Source of the DNA: UBA652 sp964598235
GTDB lineage: Bacteria > Pseudomonadota > Gammaproteobacteria > Nitrosococcales > Methylophagaceae
Reading direction: 5' to 3'
Assembly: GCA_964598235.1 (NCBI GenBank)
Contig: CAZRAY010000040.1
Location: 1-16,505, forward strand
DNA: 16,505 nt
Shown here: one piece after another, positions 8,573 to 14,942 of the stretch
Numbering within the stretch: the first letter of the stretch is position 1
Layout of the letters: the number at the start of each line of letters is the position of its first letter
Program-made: the position numbers and the translations under genes
Notes under the pieces: model-generated
Seen by the model: only the letters and a program-made list of their open reading frames with translations
Databases searched by the model: none
Told to the model about the DNA's origin: nothing

Positions 8573-9715
8573 ATGACAAACAACCCCATCCTCCCAGGCG
8601 CAACCCTCGGCATGCTTGGCGGCGGCCAACTCGGCAAAATGTTTACCACTGCCGCACAAACCATGGGCTATAAAGTCATCGTGGTTGAGCCTGATCCTAA
8701 TTCGCCTGCGGCCGTGATTGCCGATCAACATATTTGCGCCAAATATGATGATGAGGCCGCATTGGCCCAGCTTGCTGACCTATGCGATGCGGTCACCACC
8801 GAGTTTGAAAATATTCCCGCCGCCGTGCTCTCTTATTTAGAAGCCAAAACCGTGGTGCATCCTTCATCAAAGGCATTATCCTCCACGCAAAATAGATTAG
8901 TTGAAAAAGCCTTTATCGAATCGCTCGGCATTCCCGTTGCACCCTATGCGCCGATTCGCACTATGAGCGACATTGATGCCCTTGCCGATAGCTTCACCTT
9001 CCCTGCCATTATCAAAGCCACCAGCTTTGGTTATGATGGCAAAGGCCAAGCGGTTTGCCACGATACTGACGATGTACGCACCGCCTTTACCGCATTGAAA
9101 GAAGTCGAATGCGTGCTCGAACAGCGCATCAATTTAGAACGCGAAATTTCGACAGTTTTAGCGCGTAGCCAGAAGGGTGACATCAGTAACTTCCCCGTGG
9201 CTGAGAATGTACATGTGAATGGTATTCTGCATAGCACCACTGTGCCCAGTAGTGTACCCGCCGCACAAGCCAACACCGCGATTGAAATGGCCGATAAGAT
9301 TGCCGATGGCCTCAATTATGTGGGTACTATGGCGGTTGAATTCTTTATCTCAAAAGAAGGCGATATTCTCGCCAATGAAATCGCCCCACGCCCGCATAAC
9401 TCAGGCCACTTCACATTGGATGCCTGCCCTACCTCACAATTTGAGCAACAAGTCCGTATGCTTTGCGGCCTACCCGCGGGTGATTGCGCACTCACAACGC
9501 CCGTTGTCATGATTAACCTATTAGGCGACGTTTGGGGTGGTTCGACACCAAACTGGGGCCAGTTACTGAAAAAATCGAACATCAAACTCCAGCTCTACGG
9601 TAAAAAAGAAGCCCGCGCTGGCCGCAAAATGGGGCATTTTAATGTGTTGGCCGAAACCACTGAACAGGCGGCAAAACTTGCAGGGAAGGTGTTTGAAAAC
9701 TTACAGGGGAAATAA
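8573..9715 (+). CDS. purK: N5-carboxyaminoimidazole ribonucleotide synthase
   Basis: PurK uses ATP and bicarbonate to carboxylate AIR to N5-CAIR, the substrate of PurE. The 380-residue protein has the three-part ATP-grasp layout. An N-terminal nucleotide-fold domain starts GMLGGGQLGKM. The central ATP-binding domain contains FPAIIKATSFGYDGKGQ and the acidic LEQRINLEREIS. The catalytic/metal region reads AVEFFISKEGDILANEIAPR, followed by PHNSGHFTLDACPTSQFEQ and a C-terminal subdomain ending near GHFNVLAETTEQA. It is slightly longer than the E. coli enzyme (about 355). The ATG at 8573 has only a weak upstream purine stretch (AAAAGACC), but MTNNPILPGATLGMLGGG is the expected N-terminus. purE lies 124 bp upstream across the palindromic repeat, and a small membrane gene begins 2 bp after its stop. 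Confidence 0.95.
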   Translation: MTNNPILPGATLGMLGGGQLGKMFTTAAQTMGYKVIVVEPDPNSPAAVIADQHICAKYDDEAALAQLADLCDAVTTEFENIPAAVLSYLEAKTVVHPSSKALSSTQNRLVEKAFIESLGIPVAPYAPIRTMSDIDALADSFTFPAIIKATSFGYDGKGQAVCHDTDDVRTAFTALKEVECVLEQRINLEREISTVLARSQKGDISNFPVAENVHVNGILHSTTVPSSVPAAQANTAIEMADKIADGLNYVGTMAVEFFISKEGDILANEIAPRPHNSGHFTLDACPTSQFEQQVRMLCGLPAGDCALTTPVVMINLLGDVWGGSTPNWGQLLKKSNIKLQLYGKKEARAGRKMGHFNVLAETTEQAAKLAGKVFENLQGK

Positions 9716-9717
9716 CC

Positions 9718-9972
9718 ATGAGTAACTTCATCACCTTTTCAATTATCGGCTCAATTATATTAACGGTGCTACTGAACCTCTTGCCGATACTGTTCCCCAA
9801 TTCTGCGGCTAAAATGCAAAAAAAGATTGAAGAAAATGCACGGCAATCGCTTGAACAACATGAAGATTCAAACCGCCCACGGGTCAAAATCTTCTTTCCT
9901 TGGAAAGCAATGCTTATTGGATCTATCGTATTGACCGTACTCGTTAATCTTGTCAGTCTGTTTACGCGTTAA
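9718..9972 (+). CDS. Small two-helix membrane protein with duplicated helices
   Basis: The 84-residue product has two membrane helices (about 7-26 and 65-82) joined by a charged, probably helical linker (residues 29-63, rich in Lys, Glu and Gln). The helices are near copies: IGSIILTVLLNLL at 10-22 and IGSIVLTVLVNLV at 67-79 are identical at 10 of 13 positions, and the other three are conservative. The start ATG is 2 bp after the purK stop and has a strong Shine-Dalgarno, AGGGGA at 9705-9710, inside the last purK codons with a seven-base spacer. This is good evidence of translation, probably with purK. I do not recognise the family. A hairpin-like membrane protein with both termini on the same side is the simplest model. 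A link to purine synthesis is not shown. Confidence 0.85.
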   Translation: MSNFITFSIIGSIILTVLLNLLPILFPNSAAKMQKKIEENARQSLEQHEDSNRPRVKIFFPWKAMLIGSIVLTVLVNLVSLFTR

Positions 9973-9980
9973 AATTCATT

Positions 9981-10286
9981 ATGAATCAAGAAGAAATTGA
10001 ACGCGAAAAGCTCAACCAAGAAACCTCTCAAATCACATGGAAAGAATTGCAACGTTTTTTTGCTACGGGCCAAGCGATTTCTGTTTCTACCGATCTCGAT
10101 CTAATTGATGCCGCCTATGCCGTTTCGCAAGACAATGCCGCACAAGTGGAAAAATGGATGGTGGATGGCAAACTCAGCCCCGTTTCTGATAACCAAGCGA
10201 TTGATTGGCTAAAAGCTGATGCCATGGTGTGGACAGTGGTGGTGAAGCCTTGGGTGTTGGTTCAGTTTAGAATGGAAAATAAATAA
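9981..10286 (+). CDS. DUF2288 family protein
   Basis: The 101-residue soluble protein matches my memory of the DUF2288 family. The N-terminal part has EKLNQETSQITWKELQRFFA. The middle has DLDLIDAAYAVSQDNAAQVEKWM, then a short DNQAIDWLKADAMVW linker and the terminal VVVKPWVLVQF strand. The family is small, probably cytoplasmic, and without known function. I see no catalytic residues. No signal peptide or membrane helix is present. It starts 8 bp after the preceding membrane gene, so purK, the two-helix protein and this gene are probably one transcript. There is no recognisable Shine-Dalgarno (TTAAAATTCATT before the ATG), which would fit coupling to the gene before it. The family assignment is from pattern recall, so it is good but not certain. 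Confidence 0.85.
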   Translation: MNQEEIEREKLNQETSQITWKELQRFFATGQAISVSTDLDLIDAAYAVSQDNAAQVEKWMVDGKLSPVSDNQAIDWLKADAMVWTVVVKPWVLVQFRMENK

Positions 10287-10346
10287 TTATGGCCTCTCGG
10301 AAACTCTACCATTCTTATTAATTTGCTTGGCGCTCTATTTCTTACC

Positions 10347-10369
10347 TAGTTCCTATTTATTCGGAACTA
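10347..10369. repeat. Short stem-loop after the purK transcript, possible weak terminator
   Basis: TAGTTCC (10347-10353) and GGAACTA (10363-10369) pair perfectly around a nine-base loop. Only three of seven pairs are G-C, and the run that follows (ACCAACTATTTT) is a poor U-tract, so an intrinsic terminator is possible but not supported strongly. Confidence 0.3.
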
Positions 10370-10428
10370 ACCAACTATTTTGAAATGCAATCAATGTTTT
10401 TTTCTTCAATTCCTGAAACCTACACTTG

Positions 10429-10457
10429 TTGAAATAAATTTGAGAGTTCTATATAAT
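10429..10457 (+). promoter_or_regulatory. Sigma70-type promoter for the VPTL-CTERM gene
   Basis: TTGAAA (10429-10434) and a perfect TATAAT (10452-10457) are separated by exactly 17 bases. This is the best promoter match in the window. Transcription would begin near 10464 and give a leader of about 130 bases before the ATG at 10593. No sigma54 -24/-12 pattern was seen. Confidence 0.65.
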
Positions 10458-10460
10458 TAC

Positions 10461-10503
10461 CAACCTATAATAAGACGCTAACGAGACACTTAAGTATAGG
10501 TTG
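10461..10503. repeat. Inverted repeat over the predicted transcription start
   Basis: CAACCTATA (10461-10469) and TATAGGTTG (10495-10503) form a perfect 9-bp dyad with a 25-base centre. The left arm begins four bases after the -10 box and spans the predicted start site, so it would be only partly transcribed. This favours a DNA operator, with half-sites about 34 bp apart (roughly three helical turns), over an RNA hairpin. Confidence 0.5.
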
Positions 10504-10540
10504 TGATAATAAACAAACTTTAAGCTTAATATGCCTGAAA

Positions 10541-10585
10541 CCTCATGGAGCGAGAAAATTAATACGATTTTTCAACTCTATGAGG
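10541..10585 (+). promoter_or_regulatory. Leader hairpin that sequesters the ribosome-binding site
   Basis: CCTCATGGAG (10541-10550) pairs with CTCTATGAGG (10576-10585) over ten positions, nine Watson-Crick and one G-U. An inner stem, GAAAA (10554-10558) with TTTTC (10569-10573), extends it. The 3' arm contains the GAGG Shine-Dalgarno (10582-10585), seven bases before the ATG at 10593. When folded, the site would be closed to the ribosome, which suggests control of translation by temperature, a ligand, an sRNA or a protein. I do not recognise a known riboswitch class. Confidence 0.5.
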
Positions 10586-10592
10586 TAACTAA

Positions 10593-11333
10593 ATGATGCG
10601 CTTTAAAACAATATTCTTCACTGGTTTATGTTTTTTTCTCTTAGGAGGGATAGCCAATGCGGCTCCAATCCTTACCGAAGAATTTGAATCAGATGGTCTG
10701 GGAACACGCTATACTGCGGCTGGAGCAGGAAATGGAGGAGGTGGCTGTTGCCAAGTATGGGAACGTAACTCTCTCGATGGCGGAGGCAGCACTGCCTTAC
10801 TTACAGGCTTTCAAGGTGCTGACTATTGGAAAGCAGACGATCTTGATGACGGCGGTCTGCCCGCAGGATTTAGTGCCGCGACGCCTCGCAACCTTGCGAT
10901 GAATACTGTAAACATTGCTTCTTTTTCAAATATTATTCTAACCGTCTCTTTGTCAGCATCAACAGATTTGGATGCTGGGGAGGATTTTTTACGCGTTATC
11001 GCTATTGATAACGATACTTTAGTGGCGACTGTTCTTGATGAATTCGATGGCTCAACAGCAGGCTCTAATAGTGGCGTAACATTAGGAACGGCTTTCCAAG
11101 ATATTAGCTATAATCTTTCCGCTCTGGGTATTACCAATTTAAATATTGTCTTTGAAGGATGGACAACATCAAACGATGAAGTTTTAGGTATTGATAATAT
11201 ACGGTTGACTGGAGATACTGCCCCTATAGGCGCAGTTGCAGTGCCCACCCTAAATAACGTACTACTCATATTAATGAGCGTATTATTGTTATTGCTCAGT
11301 AGCTTTGCTTGGAGAAAAAACTCTCATAACTAA
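10593..11333 (+). CDS. Secreted surface protein with VPTL-type (IPTL-CTERM-like) sorting signal
   Basis: This 246-residue protein has a Sec signal peptide (residues 1-23, cut after ANA) and a C-terminal tripartite tail: VPTL at 217-220, a Leu-rich helix at about 222-238, then RKNSHN. This is the layout of the IPTL-CTERM signal, thought to be handled by exosortase-type transpeptidases. The body (about 25-210) looks like an extracellular beta-sandwich, with a Gly-rich stretch, vicinal Cys52-Cys53, DADLDAG-like acidic segments and a closing DEVLGIDNIRLTGD seen in jelly-roll repeats. No catalytic site is visible, so an adhesive or matrix role is an inference. ATG-ATG starts the gene, and the first fits the GAGG box best. 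It has its own promoter and a structured leader. No exosortase gene is in the window. Base composition is poorer in GC than in its neighbours. Confidence 0.8.
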   Translation: MMRFKTIFFTGLCFFLLGGIANAAPILTEEFESDGLGTRYTAAGAGNGGGGCCQVWERNSLDGGGSTALLTGFQGADYWKADDLDDGGLPAGFSAATPRNLAMNTVNIASFSNIILTVSLSASTDLDAGEDFLRVIAIDNDTLVATVLDEFDGSTAGSNSGVTLGTAFQDISYNLSALGITNLNIVFEGWTTSNDEVLGIDNIRLTGDTAPIGAVAVPTLNNVLLILMSVLLLLLSSFAWRKNSHN

Positions 11334-11347
11334 CCATAGGCGATTTA

Positions 11348-11578
11348 ATGTCTGAACAACAAGCTAATAACCCTCTGCATAATATTACGCTGGAGAAAAT
11401 TGTAAATAGCTTGGTTGAGCATTATGGCTGGGAACAGTTGGGAGAGCGCGTTGCTATTCGCTGTTTTACCAGCGAACCGTCTATTAAGTCTAGCCTAAAG
11501 TTCCTTCGCAAAACGCCATGGGCAAGAGAGAAAGTCGAAGCGCTATATATCACGACTCAAGCAAACCCTTATCAGTGA
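11348..11578 (+). CDS. VF530 family protein (DUF2132)
   Basis: The 76-residue protein is a close match to the VF530 family as I recall it: an N-terminal NNPLHNITLEKIVNSLVEHY helix pair, the GWEQLGERVAIRCF segment, and the hallmark PSIKSSLKFLRKTPWAREKV. The family is named after a Vibrio fischeri protein with a solved structure and is annotated as probably DNA-binding. The basic SSLKFLRK stretch is consistent with that, but the function in the cell is unknown. Length is normal. AGG at 11338-11340, seven bases before the ATG, is a modest Shine-Dalgarno. Its TGA stop overlaps the GTG start of the lipoprotein gene in GTGA, so the two are translationally coupled. The preceding VPTL-CTERM gene ends 14 bp upstream, which allows read-through from that promoter. 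Confidence 0.9.
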   Translation: MSEQQANNPLHNITLEKIVNSLVEHYGWEQLGERVAIRCFTSEPSIKSSLKFLRKTPWAREKVEALYITTQANPYQ

Positions 11579-12210
11579 AGAAACACCAAAAAAGCCTATA
11601 TCTTTTGGTGTTTCTTCTGAGCGGTTGTTCTCATAAAGCAAGCCACTTGCCTTCCATTCTCGAACTGCCAGGCGCCGTTGTCGGCTCTGCTATTGACAAT
11701 ACAATTTATAACAACAAACGAAAAAAAGTCGAAGATTATGTTGCCGAGCATTATCTGGCGCTTCGCAAAGATGTTGCACAGCAATCCGGCACGGCGCTTG
11801 AAGGCGCACTAAATCATGCCGGACTAAAGGGCGAACCGCGACGCCAAGCTAAGCAGGATTTGATCAACAATCAGGCCCTTTATTTCTATAATTCCGAATC
11901 CGTTGTTGATAATCTCATTTACCCCTTCACCGCTTTATACACCGCCACCAGCAGCGAAAAAGACAAACGTATCAATGGATTTACACACCTAGCGGCCCGA
12001 GAGACCATCCATCGCTTTGCGGCGCAACATTTTGAAGCCTTACGCCAAGCCATTGCACAAGGCGGCGGCGCGACACTAGATGCATTATCATCTGAACTTC
12101 ATATCCAAACTGCCACCCAGCGCCAAGCTTTTTATGCGAAAGCGCAGTCGCGTTATGCTGCTATTTATTTAGACCCCATTGTGGTGGTTTTGATGGTACA
12201 TAGCCGCTAA
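11575..12210 (+). CDS. Outer-membrane lipoprotein with internal duplication
   Basis: I start this at the GTG at 11575, which overlaps the stop of the previous gene (GTGA), because it gives a textbook lipoprotein signal: MKKHQKSLYLLVFLLSGC with lipobox LSGC and acylated Cys18, Ser19 favouring the outer membrane. A longer frame from ATG 11518 would lie almost wholly inside the previous gene and spoil the signal. The mature part (about 193 residues) contains two gaplessly aligned copies 93 residues apart: A57EHYLALRKDVAQQSG and A150QHFEALRQAIAQGGG, then RQA at 90-92 and at 183-185. Twelve of 36 positions (57-92 against 150-185) are identical. The second copy, with FYAKAQSRYAAIY, resembles my memory of DUF3015 proteins, whose function is unknown. 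No enzymatic motif is seen. There is no Shine-Dalgarno, so translation probably depends on the upstream gene. Confidence 0.82.
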   Translation: MKKHQKSLYLLVFLLSGCSHKASHLPSILELPGAVVGSAIDNTIYNNKRKKVEDYVAEHYLALRKDVAQQSGTALEGALNHAGLKGEPRRQAKQDLINNQALYFYNSESVVDNLIYPFTALYTATSSEKDKRINGFTHLAARETIHRFAAQHFEALRQAIAQGGGATLDALSSELHIQTATQRQAFYAKAQSRYAAIYLDPIVVVLMVHSR

Positions 12211-12249
12211 AAATGCTACGCTTTAAGCTCTTAAACTTGGGATCTGCCT

Positions 12250-12768
12250 GTGACTAATAACGATGTTTTACGCCGCCTTCGCTATACTTTTGATTTTACC
12301 GATTCAAAAGTGATCGCATTATTTGCGTTGGCAGAGATGACGGTATCGCGAGAAGAAATCAGCAATTGGCTCAAAAAAGAAGAAGATGAGGCCTACGTTA
12401 ATTGCTCAGATAAACAAATGGCAACCTTTCTAAATGGCTTAATTATTGATCGCCGAGGTAAAAAAGACGGACCGCAACCCATCGCTGAAAGCAACTTAAA
12501 CAATAATATTATTTTTCGAAAACTCAAAATTGCTTTTGACTTAAAAGATACCGATATTTTAGACTTAATGGCGCTATCTAATTTTTCAATTAGCAAACAT
12601 GAATTGAGTGCTTTTTTCCGTAAGGCAGATCATAAACATTTTCGTAAATGCAAAGATCAGGTATTGCGTAATTTCTTACATGGTTTGCAGCTCAAACATC
12701 GCCCTCAAGATAATTTTGAGTCGCAAGGCGAAAACAGCACCCCAGACTTCAAATGGCCTGGCGCTTAA
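12250..12768 (+). CDS. yehS: YehS family protein (two DUF1456 repeats)
   Basis: The 172-residue cytoplasmic protein matches E. coli YehS/DUF1456 in layout. Two related halves of about 70 residues each begin NNDVLRRLRYTFDF and NNNIIFRKLKIAFDL. Each goes on to a helix and a (W/F)(L/F)(R/K)K...(E/D)...C motif (WLKKEEDEAYVNCSDKQM and FFRKADHKHFRKCKDQVLRN), then FL.GL. The link GLIIDRRGKKDG is also typical. The family's function is not established. The start is GTG at 12250, giving MTNNDVLRRLRY as expected, with a poor Shine-Dalgarno. The gene begins 39 bp after the lipoprotein gene. The next gene starts 16 bp before its stop in another frame, so the pair is coupled. The tail after residue 150 (QGENSTPDFKWPGA) is not conserved in what I recall. 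Confidence 0.9.
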   Translation: MTNNDVLRRLRYTFDFTDSKVIALFALAEMTVSREEISNWLKKEEDEAYVNCSDKQMATFLNGLIIDRRGKKDGPQPIAESNLNNNIIFRKLKIAFDLKDTDILDLMALSNFSISKHELSAFFRKADHKHFRKCKDQVLRNFLHGLQLKHRPQDNFESQGENSTPDFKWPGA

Positions 12769-13937
12769 CATATTTTTTTATTCTGCTGCTGGCTTGCTCA
12801 ACGGGCAATGCTGCTAACGATAATCTCAATCGCTTTCCTGAGCTTCGTGATGCTGGTGTGTTATTTCTTAATACCCAAGGCACTCCCACTATTTCAAGCC
12901 AAGCGAATACACCGTTCATTCCTGCCTCAACCACCAAACTCGTTACGGCATGGTTAGCGCTTAATCATTGGGGCGAAGATCATCGCTTTAAAACACACTT
13001 TTACCTCGATCCCGCCAGCAAAATATTATGGGTAAAAGGCAGCGGCGATCCTTTTTTAATTTCTGAAGAAATTCAACGTATTGCAAAAAACCTTGTGAAT
13101 AATGGGATCACACAGCTGGCCGGTATCGGCTTAGATACCCACACTTTCCAAGCCGACCTACTTGTGCCTGGTGCAGGCAAATCTAATAACCCTTATGACG
13201 CCACCCCTTCGGCTCTCGCCGCCAATTTCAATACGATTTCAGTCAAAAAAATCAGCGGCCGCGTTGTTTCTGCTGAAGCGGAAACCCCTATTACACCTTT
13301 CTCAAGCGTCTTTGGCCAATCTATAGCCGGCAAGGTGACACGGATAAATTTAGGCCGCAACGCACATGATGCCGAACGCTATTTTGCAGAATTGCTCACC
13401 GCTTTTTTACGCCAGCAGGGTGCGCTTGTTCGTAATCATGTCGTCTGGGGGCAGGCACCAGAAAAAACGCCTATTTACACCCATGAAAATAGCAAAACGC
13501 TGGGTGAAATTGTGCGGCCCATGATGAAATATTCAACCAATTTCATTGCCAACCAACTGGTGCTAATGCTGAGCGCAGAATATTCACAACAGCCGGCTAA
13601 TTTTGTCGACGTACAAATTTATATGGAAACGACCTTAACGCAACAATTTGGATGGCAAAATTTCACCCTGAAAGAAGGTGCGGGTCTCTCGCGCGACAAT
13701 CAATTGTCGCCGCAACAGCTGATCGAGCTATTACAAAGATTTCGGCCTTGGCGCCATTTATTGCCCGAAGTGACCAATGCCATCTATGCCAAATCGGGCA
13801 CGCTTAATCATGTCAGCACCCTTGCTGGCTATGTGGTTGACAGCCAACAGCAATGGCAACCTTTCGCGTTAATGATGGCGCGGTCTGTTCCCCATCGCCG
13901 CAGAAATAAAATTGCCCAAGCACTCGCGGACTATTAA
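12753..13937 (+). CDS. dacB: D-alanyl-D-alanine carboxypeptidase/endopeptidase, PBP4 (peptidase S13) type
   Basis: This is a low-molecular-weight penicillin-binding protein that trims or opens peptidoglycan cross-links in the periplasm. All three catalytic motifs are present in order: SxxK as S59TTK62 (PASTTKLVTA), SxN as S261TN263 (KYSTNFIANQL), and KSG at 347-349 (AKSGTLNHVSTLAGYV). GSGDPFL near 96-102 and EGAGLSRDNQLSP near 308-320 are further family marks. At 394 residues it is clearly shorter than E. coli DacB (477), so the domain inserted between the first two motifs is compact. A signal peptide covers about residues 1-20. LLAC at 12-15 could be a poor lipobox, but signal-peptidase I cutting after GNA is as likely. 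The ATG at 12753 lies inside yehS and has no Shine-Dalgarno, suggesting coupling. The next membrane gene begins 9 bp later. Confidence 0.92.
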   Translation: MAWRLTYFFILLLACSTGNAANDNLNRFPELRDAGVLFLNTQGTPTISSQANTPFIPASTTKLVTAWLALNHWGEDHRFKTHFYLDPASKILWVKGSGDPFLISEEIQRIAKNLVNNGITQLAGIGLDTHTFQADLLVPGAGKSNNPYDATPSALAANFNTISVKKISGRVVSAEAETPITPFSSVFGQSIAGKVTRINLGRNAHDAERYFAELLTAFLRQQGALVRNHVVWGQAPEKTPIYTHENSKTLGEIVRPMMKYSTNFIANQLVLMLSAEYSQQPANFVDVQIYMETTLTQQFGWQNFTLKEGAGLSRDNQLSPQQLIELLQRFRPWRHLLPEVTNAIYAKSGTLNHVSTLAGYVVDSQQQWQPFALMMARSVPHRRRNKIAQALADY

Positions 13938-13946
13938 GCTGCAACA

Positions 13947-14291
13947 ATGACAATTAACCCGCCTGTTTTTACCCTGTTATTTATACTCTTTGTTGCCCTA
14001 AGCGTACTTTCTATCGCGCTGCTTTTTTTATCGTTCACACCACTTGGTCAAACACTAATTAAATATCGCTTCTCGTTGCTGTCGCTTGCTTTAGGCTGCT
14101 TGGCAAGCTACCTCATCTCGTTGATGAGTATTTTTATTGATCCCTATTGGATAGATAATAGATCGCGAGAAACAATCGTTTTTCCAGCACACTTCGGCTT
14201 TGCTTTATTCACAGCCCCTCTCTTTCAACTACTTATTACGCCCACTGTATTTATTGCTATGAAATTTGTCCGCCACTTGAAACAGCGCTAA
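13947..14291 (+). CDS. Small three-helix membrane protein of unknown function
   Basis: The 114-residue product has three likely membrane helices at about residues 8-30, 43-62 and 81-106. The loops are short except for a segment at about 63-80 (FIDPYWIDNRSRETIVFP). The C-terminus KFVRHLKQR is basic and should be cytoplasmic. No conserved catalytic or metal site is apparent, and I do not recognise the family. It starts 9 bp after the DD-peptidase gene, in the same direction, and is probably in the same transcript. There is no clear Shine-Dalgarno (GCTGCAACA before the ATG), so translation may be weak or coupled. The only ground for a functional hint is its position among envelope genes. Confidence 0.7.
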   Translation: MTINPPVFTLLFILFVALSVLSIALLFLSFTPLGQTLIKYRFSLLSLALGCLASYLISLMSIFIDPYWIDNRSRETIVFPAHFGFALFTAPLFQLLITPTVFIAMKFVRHLKQR

Positions 14292-14328
14292 ACCCGAACT
14301 ATTTTAGAAAATCGCGTTCCTAAAAGGT

Positions 14329-14862
14329 ATGAATCCGATTACGTTATCTAAGTTGTTGTTTACCTGCCTGCTCTTTATCTCGCTTGGGGCTCAAGCAGAA
14401 ACAGCCATCGACGAATGCTTGCTCGGCAATTGGAAAACCGATCCTGCCCACCAGAAAAAATCTTTTGAGCATCTTACAGGCCAGCATATCAGCAATATCA
14501 AGGGCGCCGTATTCATGCGGATAAATGCAAATGGCAATGGCAAATATCAACTCAAAAAGATACAGATAACAGCCACTGCCGCTGAATCCGGCGAGATCTC
14601 CGTGCAGCTGAACGGTATTAGTCACTTTACTTGGCGCACGGTTAACAATAATTTTTCTGCGGAAAGCACCGATGCCGCGATTCAAGCTTCTGCCACCGCT
14701 AAAATTGGCGAGATGGTGATCCCCTTACCTAGCGTGCCGTTTAATAATGGCCAATGGCCTGCAGGTCGTGGTCAAGCGCGCTATGTCTGCACACCAAAAC
14801 AATTACAGTTTAACCTTGAACATAACGATCAATTAATCAATATTCTGTGGCAACGAATATGA
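14329..14862 (+). CDS. Secreted periplasmic protein of unknown function, possibly lipocalin-like
   Basis: The 177-residue protein has a clear Sec signal peptide, cut after AQA at residue 23. The mature part begins ETAIDECLLGNWKTDP. The C.GxW pattern near the start and a late RYVCTPKQLQFNL strand with the second Cys are what a small beta-barrel of lipocalin type would show. Cys30 and Cys154 would form its one disulfide. Most of the sequence alternates polar and hydrophobic residues, as in beta strands. I cannot name a family, and the lipocalin idea rests on these few residues. AAAAGG stands only one base before the ATG, which is too close for a good Shine-Dalgarno, yet no better start exists for the signal peptide. 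It lies 37 bp after the three-helix gene. No enzyme signature is visible. Confidence 0.72.
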   Translation: MNPITLSKLLFTCLLFISLGAQAETAIDECLLGNWKTDPAHQKKSFEHLTGQHISNIKGAVFMRINANGNGKYQLKKIQITATAAESGEISVQLNGISHFTWRTVNNNFSAESTDAAIQASATAKIGEMVIPLPSVPFNNGQWPAGRGQARYVCTPKQLQFNLEHNDQLINILWQRI

Positions 14863-14942
14863 TGCCTGGCTTCCGCGATTGAAGCTAAATATTTCCAACC
14901 CGGTCAACGAATCAACTTTACTTACTAAAATGGATTTGAATA

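Larger units (their letters stand above)
10287..10592 (+). other. AT-rich 306-bp intergenic region with promoter, dyads and leader hairpin
   Basis: No convincing gene lies here. It separates the purK transcript from the VPTL-CTERM gene and holds four structures listed separately: a short stem-loop (10347-10369), a strong sigma70-type promoter (10429-10457), an inverted repeat over the predicted transcription start (10461-10503) and a hairpin that includes the next gene's Shine-Dalgarno (10541-10585). Two short palindromes, ACTTAAGT (10488-10495) and TTAAGCTTAA (10520-10529), are also present. Confidence 0.8.

Noticed and set aside
10287..10349. A membrane-like translation (LWPLGNSTILINLLGALFLT) right after the DUF2288 gene, suggesting a gene remnant
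   Set aside because: It has no start codon, is only 20 codons long before a TAG, and AT-rich sequence often gives hydrophobic translations. Too little to call a pseudogene.
11518..11574. An N-terminal extension of the lipoprotein starting at ATG 11518
   Set aside because: It lies within the VF530 coding sequence and would place a hydrophilic stretch before the lipoprotein signal. The GTG at 11575 gives a standard signal and a GTGA overlap.
14292..14328. ATTTTAGAAAAT palindrome before the secreted protein gene as a terminator or operator
   Set aside because: It is short, consists of A-T pairs with a two-base centre, and is not followed by a T-run.
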